Below are positions 25,376 to 33,518 of a DNA stretch of 37,647 nucleotides, one piece after another. The stretch is from NCBI GenBank assembly GCA_947475685.1, contig CANJNC010000036.1, forward strand, positions 1 through 37,647, read 5' to 3'. How positions within the stretch are numbered: position 1 is the first letter of the stretch; each line of letters starts with the position of its first letter. This DNA is from Comamonadaceae bacterium (lineage in GTDB: Bacteria > Pseudomonadota > Gammaproteobacteria > Burkholderiales > Burkholderiaceae_C). The position numbers were made by a program, and so were the translations under genes. The notes beneath the pieces are model-generated. The model did no database searches. It was not told where the DNA came from and saw nothing but the letters and a program-made list of their open reading frames with translations.

Positions 25376-26146
25376 TCAATCAAACCTAGCATCTCTCTTT
25401 TCTAAACGCGCTCGAATGCCTTCTGTTTTATCGTTGGTTGCAAACAAGAGCTGAAAAGCCTTTCTCTCAAACTCCAAGCCTTGTTCCAAAGGCACGCTCA
25501 TGCTTTGCAGCACAGATTGTTTGATCGATCGAATGGCATGCTGAGGCCCACGGGCCAGTTGATTGGCCAACTTGTAAGCTCTCGCATCCACCTCCTCGTC
25601 GGCCACCACTTCACTGACCAAGCCCATCTCAAAGGCTTCTTTCGCTGAGAACAATGCACCTGTCAAAAGCCATTTCATGGCCTTGAATTTACCCACAGCA
25701 CGCGTGAGGCGTTGAGTCGCACCTCCTCCAGGCATCAATCCGATTTGAACTTCAGGTTGTCCAAGCTTGGCCAGGTCTGAGCAGACAATGATGTCACCGT
25801 GCATGGCCAACTCCAAGCCTCCACCAAGGGCAAATCCCCTTAAAGCAACCACCACGGGTTTGCTGCAACCACTGATTGCGCTCCACAATGAGCCCATTTG
25901 GCGAGCCACAATTTCCATGGGGTGGGCATCCACATATTCATTGAGATCCGCACCGGCACAAAATGCCTTGGCCGATCCGGCCAAAACGATGGCTTTTACA
26001 GACTCATCTTGATCGAGTTCAATGAACATATGAGCCAAAGCACGGCGCAGCTCTAAATTAAGCGCGTTCAAAACCTGTGGGCGATTCAGACGAAGCACTG
26101 CAACGCCCTCACTAACGCTCTCTTTGAGCAGCACTGGCGTGTTCAT
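25376..26146 (-). CDS. enoyl-CoA hydratase (crotonase family)
   Basis: A 256-residue crotonase-fold enzyme with both hydratase glutamates: E112 in ALGGGLELAMHGD and E132 in GQPEVQIGLMPGGG. The oxyanion-hole segment SAKAFCAGADLNEY is also intact. It is therefore predicted to add water to a 2-enoyl-CoA. The ATG at 26146 gives a family-length protein; the frame reaches 26185 but neither start has a strong ribosome-binding site. It is the last gene of the minus-strand CoA-pathway operon. Confidence 0.85.
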   Translation of the reverse strand: MNTPVLLKESVSEGVAVLRLNRPQVLNALNLELRRALAHMFIELDQDESVKAIVLAGSAKAFCAGADLNEYVDAHPMEIVARQMGSLWSAISGCSKPVVVALRGFALGGGLELAMHGDIIVCSDLAKLGQPEVQIGLMPGGGATQRLTRAVGKFKAMKWLLTGALFSAKEAFEMGLVSEVVADEEVDARAYKLANQLARGPQHAIRSIKQSVLQSMSVPLEQGLEFERKAFQLLFATNDKTEGIRARLEKRDARFD

Positions 26147-26230
26147 GGCTTGTTGACTTTCATGGATTGCGCCCAAGGGCAGCATTGAGGCGAAATGGGT
26201 CTTATCAAGGGGATGGGATAAGGGGCGCTT

Positions 26231-27064
26231 TCAATGCCCCAAAAAAACAGGTGCTCGTTTTTCAAAAAAGGCATTCAAAGCCTCCATGTGATCTGCTGTT
26301 TGGTGCGCCAAGCCTTGCAACTCTCCAGCACGGTCCAGTGCTTGATCTAGGCTGCTGCCTTTGGCTTCTTGCATGAGTTGCTTGGTCCAGCGCAAGACCT
26401 GAGGGGGATTCTTGGCAATGCTTTGCGCAAGTGCCAAAGCCTCCTGCAGCAAAGTGTCGGACGCCACCACCTTGGTCACCAAACCTATTCTCAAAGCTTC
26501 ATGGGCATCAATGCTGTCTCCGCTCAAGGCCAGTTGAGCTGCGTGGGCATATCCAATCACCCTAGGTAAGAGCCAACACCCGCCGTCTCCTGGAATGATG
26601 CCAACCTTCACAAAACTTTCTGCAAAAACCGCTTTTTCGCTTGCAATTCGGATGTCACACATGCAGGCCAAATCATTGCCCGCGCCAAGAGCAGCGCCAT
26701 TGACGGCAGCGATCATGGGCACCGTCAAGGTTTGAAATGCTCTGGGAATTCTTTGAATACCGTTCTTGTAGTTGTTTGCAACCTCAGAAGGGTTGCCCTT
26801 GAACATGCCCGTCTTGTCTTTCATCTCTGTGATATTGCCCCCCGAGCAAAACGCCGTACCCGCTCCAGTGAGCACACTGGCACGCACGTGGGTATTTTGA
26901 TTCATGTAGTCAAAAATAGTTTCAAAAGCACGAAACATCTCCTCTCCACTCAATGCATTTCGAGTCGCTGGCCTATTCAAAGTGAGCACTGCCACGTGCC
27001 CTTCAAGAGAGAACAAAATAGGTGCATCCGCACCTTGCTTTAATGGATCAAAGGAAGTTGACAT
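26231..27064 (-). CDS. crotonase-family protein lacking the usual catalytic Glu pair
   Basis: A 277-residue crotonase-fold protein. CoA-binding and oxyanion parts are intact (GTAFCSGGNITEM, NGAALGAGNDLACMCD). By alignment with the neighbouring paralogue, the first catalytic Glu is Asp (D131 in GNDL) and the second is Phe (F151 in ESFVKVGIIPGDGG). It is therefore unlikely to be a plain hydratase; isomerase, CoA hydrolase or ring-modifying chemistry is possible. It sits 84 bp upstream of the canonical hydratase and 21 bp after the amidohydrolase gene. Confidence 0.82.
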   Translation of the reverse strand: MSTSFDPLKQGADAPILFSLEGHVAVLTLNRPATRNALSGEEMFRAFETIFDYMNQNTHVRASVLTGAGTAFCSGGNITEMKDKTGMFKGNPSEVANNYKNGIQRIPRAFQTLTVPMIAAVNGAALGAGNDLACMCDIRIASEKAVFAESFVKVGIIPGDGGCWLLPRVIGYAHAAQLALSGDSIDAHEALRIGLVTKVVASDTLLQEALALAQSIAKNPPQVLRWTKQLMQEAKGSSLDQALDRAGELQGLAHQTADHMEALNAFFEKRAPVFLGH

Positions 27065-27085
27065 GGTTGATTTGTTGGTTTGAGT

Positions 27086-27928
27086 TTAAAGACCGAGGAC
27101 CCGTTCGGCATTGCCGTGCATGATTTTGTCCATCACTTCATCTTTGTAACCAAGCTCATTCCACTCACGCATGATGCGCTCATATGGCAAACTTGGATAA
27201 TCGCTACCGAACATGATCTTGTCTTGTAAACGTCCACGAATGTCCACCTTCAAGTTACCAGGAAAGTGCTTGGGAGCCCAACCCGACATTTCCCAATAAA
27301 CATTTCCCTTGTGCAAAGCGACTGCCGTGGTCTCTTCAACCCAGGGCCATCCGGGATGGGCCATGATGATGTTCATTTTGGGAAAATCGGCAGCCAAATC
27401 GTCAATGTGCGAAGGGTGAGCATGCCTGACTCTTGCTCCATTGCCACCCGGCATGCCAGCACCCATACCCGTCGTTCCAACGTCCACCATCACGGCAGCA
27501 CCCAACTCATTGATGACTTCAAATAAATCGTAATGGCGGCGATCATTGACCGCAAAATGCTGCATGATGGGATGGAAATGAAAACCGATGAACCCCAACT
27601 CGGTGATTGCTTTTTTGGCTTGTTGAATTGCAATCTCACCCTTGGCGGGTTCAACTGCGCCCCAACATTGAATGACTCGATTGGAGTTTCGTTTCCACAT
27701 CCCATGCACATACTCATTGGTACAGGGCGCAGCGGCCACCGTGGTCTCAAGGTCCAAGGCCACCAAACACGCCTCAACACCGGCTTGCGTAAACTCGGCA
27801 ATCACATCCTCTTCACTTTTGGCCACCCAATCTCGTTTCCAGTAACGGGCCAATTCAGCCGGATAAGGCCCTTGTGAGTCAATCCAAGTTTGTGTCCCAG
27901 GGTAACAATGCAGGTCAATGATTCGCAT
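27086..27928 (-). CDS. amidohydrolase-2 family protein (ACMSD/PDC-hydrolase-like)
   Basis: A 280-residue TIM-barrel protein of the amidohydrolase-related family that includes aminocarboxymuconate-semialdehyde decarboxylase, gamma-resorcylate decarboxylase and pyrone-dicarboxylate hydrolase. Marks: IGFHFHPIMQ, IIMAHPGWPWVEE, KIMFGSDYPSLPYERI and the end GNAERVLGL. The N-terminal metal motif, usually HxH, reads DLHCYPG, so only H7 remains; the metal site may be altered. It lies between the ligase and crotonase genes on the same strand. Decarboxylase or hydrolase cannot be decided. Confidence 0.8.
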   Translation of the reverse strand: MRIIDLHCYPGTQTWIDSQGPYPAELARYWKRDWVAKSEEDVIAEFTQAGVEACLVALDLETTVAAAPCTNEYVHGMWKRNSNRVIQCWGAVEPAKGEIAIQQAKKAITELGFIGFHFHPIMQHFAVNDRRHYDLFEVINELGAAVMVDVGTTGMGAGMPGGNGARVRHAHPSHIDDLAADFPKMNIIMAHPGWPWVEETTAVALHKGNVYWEMSGWAPKHFPGNLKVDIRGRLQDKIMFGSDYPSLPYERIMREWNELGYKDEVMDKIMHGNAERVLGL

Positions 27929-28012
27929 GGTGTTTCAGTTCAAATAAGTATCAGTGAATAAAAAAAAGGGGTTTAAAGGTTTTCAATGTCTTTGAAAGCG
28001 CCAACCATCGAC

Positions 28013-29662
28013 TCAATGCGCAGTTTCCTTGGAGAGCTTGTCAGCGATCAACTCACCCAAAGCTTTCTTGGAAACCTTCCCAAAAGTAGAGACAGGAAAA
28101 TCACCCAAGATCTCAAGTCGCTCAGGCAATTTAAATTTTGCAATTTCTTTGGTCAATAAAAACTCAACCAAGGTTTTGAGATCCAAGCTTGTGTTTGACT
28201 TTAAAATCACGAACGCACACATTTTCTCTCCCATATTGGGGTCGGGCATGGGCACGCAGGCCACGTTTTGAACGCTGGCGTGCATGAGGATTAAATTTTC
28301 CACTTCCTCGGCTGAAATTTTCTCACCACCTCGGTTGATCAAATCTTTTTTTCGCCCTTCCACCACATAGTTACCAGATGGATGCATGCGCATCAAATCA
28401 CCTGAACGGTAAAAACCATCGCTGGTGAATTGACGTGCATTGTATTCAGGCACGCCAAAGTAGCCCCTTAGGGTGTAGGGGCCTCGCACAGTCAACTCGC
28501 CCACCTCACCCATGGGGACTTCACGGTCCTCTTCATCCAGCAGTTTCACTTCGTCATCCTCACACACGGGTCGGCCACAGGTCTGCATCTTGACCTCATC
28601 AGGATCCGTTGTTCTTACAAACATCAACGTGCCTTCAGACATCCCGAAATTTTCTTGCACAAAAACGCCAGGAATCAAGGCTCGGGTCTTTAAACGAACC
28701 TCAGGCTGCATGCGTTGACCTCCACTTTGAATGAACTTCAAAGAGGACAAATCAAATTGAGTTGCACTGGGGTCATTGATCAAGCGAATCAACAAGGCGG
28801 GAACAACTTTCAAGTGCGTGACACGGTGCTTTTGAATCAAAGCAAACATCTCCGCTGGGCGCGTGTTGTGGTGAACAACTACTTTTGCACCATTGAACAT
28901 AAAGCCTTGAATACCAGGGCACGCGAGGGGCAAATTGTGGGCAATTGGCAGCACCAAAAGCAAGACTGAATCTGCATTGACTTCGCACACAGACGCTGCC
29001 ACCTTGGAGTTGTAGGCGTAGTCGTTGTTGGTTCGAGGAATTAACTTTGGAATCCCGGTGGTTCCACCTGAGAGCTGAAAGATACATGGGTCCATCGGGT
29101 CAATTCGGATTTCTTTCAATCGTTGAGGATCCAAACTTGCAGGACGGTCAATGAGATCTCTCAAAGAATATTCGCCTGGCTTTGCTTGCCCCAAGACGAT
29201 GCGAATTTTCAAGCAAGGATTTTGCTCTTGAACGCGTGCAATGATGGGGGAAAATTCAAATTCGCTAGCCCGCTCTGGGTAAACACAAGTGCTGGCCTGT
29301 GAGAGTTGAGTGAATTGATTGATTTCAGCAAAACGATGCGTCACAAGGGCAGCAATTGGTATGGCACCTATCTTTTGCAATGCGAAATACAACAAGACGA
29401 ATTCGTGCACATTGGGCAAAGTTGGCACAACTCGGTCCAAAGGTTTTAAACCAATCTCTAATAAATTCAATGCCAAGTTGGTGGTGATGCGATCAATTTG
29501 GGTATAAGTGAACTCATGCTCCCCATCAATGAGCGCTGTTCGATCATTGAATTGTCCATACACTGCACTGAACTCTTGCGCCAAGGACTTGTCTCTCCAG
29601 TAGCCCTTTTGGCGGTATTTGGCGACAAACTCGGCTGGAAACGCAACAAAACCTTCTAACAT
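28013..29662 (-). CDS. aryl-acid adenylate-forming ligase, DhbE/EntE type, probably aryl-CoA ligase
   Basis: A 549-residue ANL-superfamily enzyme. Motifs in order: P-loop SGGTTGIPK (198-206), LPIAHNLPLACPG with H242-N243, ENFGMSEGTL (337-346), RSGDLMRMHPSG, GRKKDLINRGGEKIS, and the C-terminal catalytic Lys K529 in FGKVSKK. The AHN motif is the one seen in 2,3-dihydroxybenzoate and salicylate AMP ligases, whose Asn contacts the substrate, so an ortho-substituted benzoate is a reasonable guess. No aryl-carrier protein or NRPS is nearby and CoA-using crotonases follow, so a CoA thioester is the likely product. The gene lies 30 bp behind the SDR gene. Confidence 0.85.
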   Translation of the reverse strand: MLEGFVAFPAEFVAKYRQKGYWRDKSLAQEFSAVYGQFNDRTALIDGEHEFTYTQIDRITTNLALNLLEIGLKPLDRVVPTLPNVHEFVLLYFALQKIGAIPIAALVTHRFAEINQFTQLSQASTCVYPERASEFEFSPIIARVQEQNPCLKIRIVLGQAKPGEYSLRDLIDRPASLDPQRLKEIRIDPMDPCIFQLSGGTTGIPKLIPRTNNDYAYNSKVAASVCEVNADSVLLLVLPIAHNLPLACPGIQGFMFNGAKVVVHHNTRPAEMFALIQKHRVTHLKVVPALLIRLINDPSATQFDLSSLKFIQSGGQRMQPEVRLKTRALIPGVFVQENFGMSEGTLMFVRTTDPDEVKMQTCGRPVCEDDEVKLLDEEDREVPMGEVGELTVRGPYTLRGYFGVPEYNARQFTSDGFYRSGDLMRMHPSGNYVVEGRKKDLINRGGEKISAEEVENLILMHASVQNVACVPMPDPNMGEKMCAFVILKSNTSLDLKTLVEFLLTKEIAKFKLPERLEILGDFPVSTFGKVSKKALGELIADKLSKETAH

Positions 29663-29692
29663 ATCAAACGACTCCCAAAGAATATTTTTGAT

Positions 29693-30454
29693 TTAGGTTG
29701 AGCTGGTAAAGCCACCATCGATCACAATAATTTCACCTGTGACAAAGCGATTGGATTGAATTAAATTCATCATCGTCTCTGCCACATCATCCGCTGTCAC
29801 GCAACGCTTTAAGGGCGTGGCCCGAGCACGCTTGCCCATCAAGTCATCGTATTTATCGCCTAGCATCCTTTGCATCCAGTCACCCTCCATCCAACCTGGT
29901 GCAACCGCATTCACACGAATTTCAGGTCCTAAATTCCAAGCCAATGTTTTGGTCATGTTCACCACAGCCGCCTTGCTAGCTGCATACGGCAAGGGCTGAG
30001 GTCCGGGACGCAATCCAACGATGCTGGCTGTATTGACGATACTTGGATTTGTCCCCTTTTTAAGCAAGGGCACAGACGCACGAACCACTTGGAACAATCC
30101 TTTGACGTTCACCGCAAAAGTTCGATCCCATTCATCCATGTCCAAACTCTCAAGGTCTTTGACCTTCCATTTGGCAGTGGTTCCTGCATTTGAGATCAAT
30201 GCATCTAAATGCCCAAATGACTTCTCTACCTCAGCAAGCATCGCTCGGACCGCTTTTTCATCGCTGACATCACACTGAAGCAATAAAGTTTGCGCACCCA
30301 GTGCTTGAGCCTCTTTTTGCGTATCTTTGGCCGCCTGAGCGCTTGAAGCGTAATTGATTGCAACGTCGTAACCCGCCCGAGCAAGGGCCAACACGGCACT
30401 TTTGCCTATTCCCGTTGCACCACCCGTGACCAGCGCTTTTTTGCGTTCTGACAT
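29693..30454 (-). CDS. short-chain dehydrogenase/reductase
   Basis: A 253-residue classical SDR. The NAD(P) site TGGATGIGKS is at residues 10-19, CDVSD at 61-65, NAG at 89-91, and the catalytic set is N116, S144, Y157 and K161 (YAASK). The C-terminal VTGEIIVIDGGFTSS is typical. It likely oxidises or reduces a hydroxyacyl- or dihydrodiol-type intermediate in the ligase pathway. It is the first gene after a terminator that separates it from the FAH gene, so it may have its own promoter. Confidence 0.88.
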   Translation of the reverse strand: MSERKKALVTGGATGIGKSAVLALARAGYDVAINYASSAQAAKDTQKEAQALGAQTLLLQCDVSDEKAVRAMLAEVEKSFGHLDALISNAGTTAKWKVKDLESLDMDEWDRTFAVNVKGLFQVVRASVPLLKKGTNPSIVNTASIVGLRPGPQPLPYAASKAAVVNMTKTLAWNLGPEIRVNAVAPGWMEGDWMQRMLGDKYDDLMGKRARATPLKRCVTADDVAETMMNLIQSNRFVTGEIIVIDGGFTSST

Positions 30455-30508
30455 GACTTAACACCTTAATGAATAACTGAGATAAAAAATACGTTTAAGT
30501 GATGCGCT

Positions 30509-30546
30509 AAAAAAAAGTACCCATGAAAACCAATAGCTTTCATGGG
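30509..30546 (-). terminator. Rho-independent terminator after the FAH gene
   Basis: On the minus strand CCCATGAAA, a 9-nt loop and TTTCATGGG form a perfect 9-bp hairpin followed, after TAC, by eight T. It lies between the FAH stop (30629) and the SDR start (30454), so the FAH transcript should end here wholly or in part. Confidence 0.8.
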
Positions 30547-30628
30547 ATTTTAGATTATCGATCACCGTCAACACGGACCTCGAAAAGGACTTGATTTTAA
30601 AGTAAAAATCAAGCCAGAAACGAAGGTT

Positions 30629-31561
30629 TTATTTGGCCGGTGCGTATTTACCTGTCAGTTGATCATTGATCACAGACAAGCCTTTTTGTTCGCGCTCTAG
30701 GCGAGTCTCACGTGTCCATGTTCGGTGCAAGTCATCATGGACTGTGATCTCCAACCGACCCAAGCCTTGAACTTCCAACTCCACTTTGTCGTTGTGTTGG
30801 AACGCATTCAAACCACGGTGGTTGGTTCCTGTTGCTAAAATATCCCCTGGCAGCAAGTCATGAATATGACTCACCCATTCAATGCAACGAGGAATTTTAT
30901 GCGCCATGTCATTGGTGTTGAAATTTTGTCTCAAGTTGCCATTGACCCAAAGTTGAACTTTCAACTCTTGGGGATCTTTGATCTCATCGGCCGTCACAAT
31001 GTAGGGACCAATGGGTGCAAAGGTTTGCCTGGACTTCATTTGATAAAAGACATTGGTATCAGGTTTGACGCCACGGGCTGATCCGTCGATAAAATTGACG
31101 TAACCAAAGACGTGTTTCATTGCATCGGCTTGTGAAACACGGCTAGCGCGCTTACCAATGACCAAGGCCAATTCGGCCTCACCCTCAAACACTGAGGCAG
31201 GCATATCTGGCAAAACCATTTTTTCACCAGGCCCAATGATGGCTGTGGGAGATTTCAAAAAAGCATTGATCGGTGCGGGCTCACTCTTGGTGCCATCTTC
31301 CATATAGTTCACAGCCATGCAATCAATGGTCGTGGGTTTTGGCAACGGGGGGCGGATTTTAAGGCCCGCGTAAGGTACACCGGTCTCTTTCGCAACCATG
31401 GCTTCAATGCGAGACCTAAAATCATCAAAATGCTCAATCACCGCATTCATCAAATCGCCTGGACCCGAATGTGGAAGATGCTCCACCAATGAGGTCACGT
31501 CAACCACATGATCGCCTTTTAAAATACCCAACCTGAAATCGTTGAAATAGAGAATCTTCAC
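30629..31561 (-). CDS. fumarylacetoacetate hydrolase-family protein
   Basis: A 310-residue FAH-superfamily protein, a family that includes acylpyruvate/maleylpyruvate hydrolases and 2-oxo-hydratases/decarboxylases of aromatic meta and gentisate routes. The metal ligands are visible in VFEGEAELALVIG (E128 and E130) and NFIDGSARG (D159). The C-terminal LLPGDILATGTNHRGL is the family GDxxxTGTP-like segment, with N in place of P. It is transcribed divergently from a Bug receptor gene and ends at its own terminator. It probably hydrolyses a C-C bond of a ring-cleavage product. Confidence 0.85.
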   Translation of the reverse strand: MKILYFNDFRLGILKGDHVVDVTSLVEHLPHSGPGDLMNAVIEHFDDFRSRIEAMVAKETGVPYAGLKIRPPLPKPTTIDCMAVNYMEDGTKSEPAPINAFLKSPTAIIGPGEKMVLPDMPASVFEGEAELALVIGKRASRVSQADAMKHVFGYVNFIDGSARGVKPDTNVFYQMKSRQTFAPIGPYIVTADEIKDPQELKVQLWVNGNLRQNFNTNDMAHKIPRCIEWVSHIHDLLPGDILATGTNHRGLNAFQHNDKVELEVQGLGRLEITVHDDLHRTWTRETRLEREQKGLSVINDQLTGKYAPAK

Positions 31562-31899
31562 ATCAGTCCTTTTGTCATAAAAAATAAGTGTTAAATCAAT
31601 TTTTTCTAATAAAACATTAGCAATTAATTCGATCCCGATCTTAATTGAAATTTCCTCTGCGGCGTATGGGTAAATGCACTAAAAGTGCAGGACTCGATCC
31701 TCAAAGTGCCTACACACTTGGCAAAAACCCCTAAAACCGGCATTCTTTCCCAGAATCGCTCCCCTTTGAGTTGCTTGGGTGCTTTTTCCTGTCCAAGCCT
31801 AGGGCTTACGATGAGGCATGTTGACAGATGGCTTTACGATAATGCAATGATCGAACTTTATGCCTTGACTCAACCTTTTTTTACATCACAACTTGATCT
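31562..31899. other. 338-bp divergent control region between the FAH and Bug receptor genes
   Basis: No gene is supported. It contains short inverted repeats: CTAAT / ATTAG (about 31605-31619), CAATTAA / TTAATTG (31621-31647) and TGCACT / AGTGCA (31675-31689). A TTGACA at 31821-31826 lacks a well-spaced -10 box. The left side is very A/T rich. Confidence 0.45.
31621..31647. promoter_or_regulatory. candidate operator upstream of the FAH gene
   Basis: CAATTAA and TTAATTG form a 7-bp inverted repeat with a 13-bp spacer that itself contains two GATC. It sits 60-86 bp upstream of the FAH start in the divergent region. Regulator unknown. Confidence 0.35.
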
Positions 31900-32877
31900 A
31901 TGAAACAAGCCTTCACAAGCCTTTTGCGCGTTTTTTTCTTATTTGCATTCACTTTTAATGTTTGGGGACAAAATACTGCAAACGACTTTCCCAACCGATC
32001 CCTGCGATTTGTAGTAGGTTTCCCTGCTGGGAGCAGCACCGATATCGTGAGCAGAATGCTTGCTCAGCGAATGTCTGAGCGTTTTGGTCAACCATTCATC
32101 GTTGAACAAAAGGTCGGTGGAGGAGGAGCGATTGCCAATGATTTTGTTGCCAAATCAGCACCCGATGGACTCAATATGGTTTTGCTTACAGGTGGGCACC
32201 CCTCTTCGGCAGCCATGATCAAAAAACTCCCCTATGATCCGATCAAGGATTTTGGCATGGTCTCAACCATCGTGACCTACCCCATGGTCATTTCCGTTGT
32301 CAAAGAATCTGCGATTAAATCCTTGGCGGAGATGATCGCAATGGCCAAGGCCAAACCTGGTCTGGTGAGCTTTTCCTCATCTGGCGCCGGTAGCTTGCAT
32401 CATTTGCTTGGAGAATGGGTGAGCATAGAAGCTGGTATCAATATGCTGCACGTGCCATTCAAAGGAGGGGCACCCGCCATGATGGAGTTGCTCGGTGGCA
32501 GGACAGATGTGATGATTGAAACAGCCACATTCACTTTTAGTCAAATCAAGGGCGGAAAGATTCGAGCCCTTGCAGTTTCTTCTGAAGCCCGGTCACCATT
32601 TGCACCCGACGTACCGACCGTTTCAGAAATCTTGCCCAGCATCGAGTTCAGTTCTTGGCTTGGTGTCGCGGTCTCTCCTGGGACGCCAAAACCCATCATT
32701 GACAAACTCAATCAAGAAATTCGCACCATTCTTGAGTCGCCTGAGATCAAACAAAAATTCTCTGAATTTGGGGGTGCTCCTGCACCTTCAAGTCCAGAGG
32801 AGATGCGCGCTCGCATAGAGCGAGAGATCGCACGCTGGAAAAAAGTCGTTGATATCAAACGCATTGAGAGACAATAA
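31900..32877 (+). CDS. Bug/TctC-family tripartite tricarboxylate receptor protein
   Basis: A 325-residue periplasmic receptor. Signal peptide LLRVFFLFAFTFNVWG, then mature Bug motifs FPNRSLRFVVGFPAGSSTD, FIVEQKVGGGGAIANDFV, SAPDGLNMVLLTGGH, LPYDPIKDFGMVSTIV, HVPFKGGAPAMMELLGG and FAPDVPTVSEILP. It heads a three-gene plus-strand group with a VOC protein and another Bug receptor and is divergent from the FAH gene. It probably presents an aromatic or organic acid; no TctAB permease is encoded here. Confidence 0.9.
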   Translation: MKQAFTSLLRVFFLFAFTFNVWGQNTANDFPNRSLRFVVGFPAGSSTDIVSRMLAQRMSERFGQPFIVEQKVGGGGAIANDFVAKSAPDGLNMVLLTGGHPSSAAMIKKLPYDPIKDFGMVSTIVTYPMVISVVKESAIKSLAEMIAMAKAKPGLVSFSSSGAGSLHHLLGEWVSIEAGINMLHVPFKGGAPAMMELLGGRTDVMIETATFTFSQIKGGKIRALAVSSEARSPFAPDVPTVSEILPSIEFSSWLGVAVSPGTPKPIIDKLNQEIRTILESPEIKQKFSEFGGAPAPSSPEEMRARIEREIARWKKVVDIKRIERQ

Positions 32878-32916
32878 TCTAACTGCCCCCTTGTTCAAAC
32901 CACGAAAGGATCCCTT

Positions 32917-33459
32917 ATGACACGACCACCGAACGTACAACTGACCCATGTAGGCGTACAAGTACGAGACTTGGACCAAATGGTTGCTTTTTATCAAAAA
33001 ACATTGGGCTTGGTTTTAACGGACCGAGGAGAGTATTACCTTGGAGGAGAAATCGCTTTTATGAGCAGAAACGCCAGTGAGCATCACCAATTGGTGGTGG
33101 CCTCAGGACGCAAGGATGATCCAGAGACAACGCCCATCAATCAAATTTCCTTTAGAGTCGACAGCCTTGAAGATTTGATCACGTACCATCAAAATTTATT
33201 AGCTGAGCAAGTGCCCATCCAACGCACAATCACGCATGGCAATGCTTGGAGCATTTACTTCTTTGACCCAGATGGAAATCGAGTTGAGTTGTATTGCGTC
33301 ACACCTTGGTATGTTGAACAACCCTTTGGCATTCCAATCGACCTTGGTGCGCCAATTGATGAAATCATGAAAATTACGGAAGATTTGATCAAAGACAATC
33401 CCACCAAAATTTCTCAAGAGCAATGGTCCAAAGAATTAAAAGCCAAAATCTTCAATTGA
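32917..33459 (+). CDS. VOC-superfamily protein (glyoxalase/extradiol dioxygenase fold)
   Basis: A 180-residue protein with one vicinal-oxygen-chelate module pair. Candidate metal ligands are H11 in LTHVGVQVRD, a His in SEHHQLVVASG, and a Glu in DPDGNRVELYC. The segment FYQKTLGLVLTDRG and the terminal DPDGNRVEL are typical of extradiol-type and glyoxalase-like enzymes. AAAGGATC upstream is a fair ribosome-binding site. Placed between two Bug receptor genes, it is most likely part of the same aromatic pathway. Ring cleavage is possible but unproven; it is shorter than classical two-domain extradiol dioxygenases. Confidence 0.8.
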   Translation: MTRPPNVQLTHVGVQVRDLDQMVAFYQKTLGLVLTDRGEYYLGGEIAFMSRNASEHHQLVVASGRKDDPETTPINQISFRVDSLEDLITYHQNLLAEQVPIQRTITHGNAWSIYFFDPDGNRVELYCVTPWYVEQPFGIPIDLGAPIDEIMKITEDLIKDNPTKISQEQWSKELKAKIFN

Positions 33460-33518
33460 TTTTTTGAATTGAAGTTTCCAACTCCTGCAACCTCACTCTT
33501 TATTGGCGTTTGAATCAA

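Noticed and set aside
31821-31850. TTGACA as the promoter of the Bug receptor gene
   Set aside because: No -10 box at 16-18 bp spacing.
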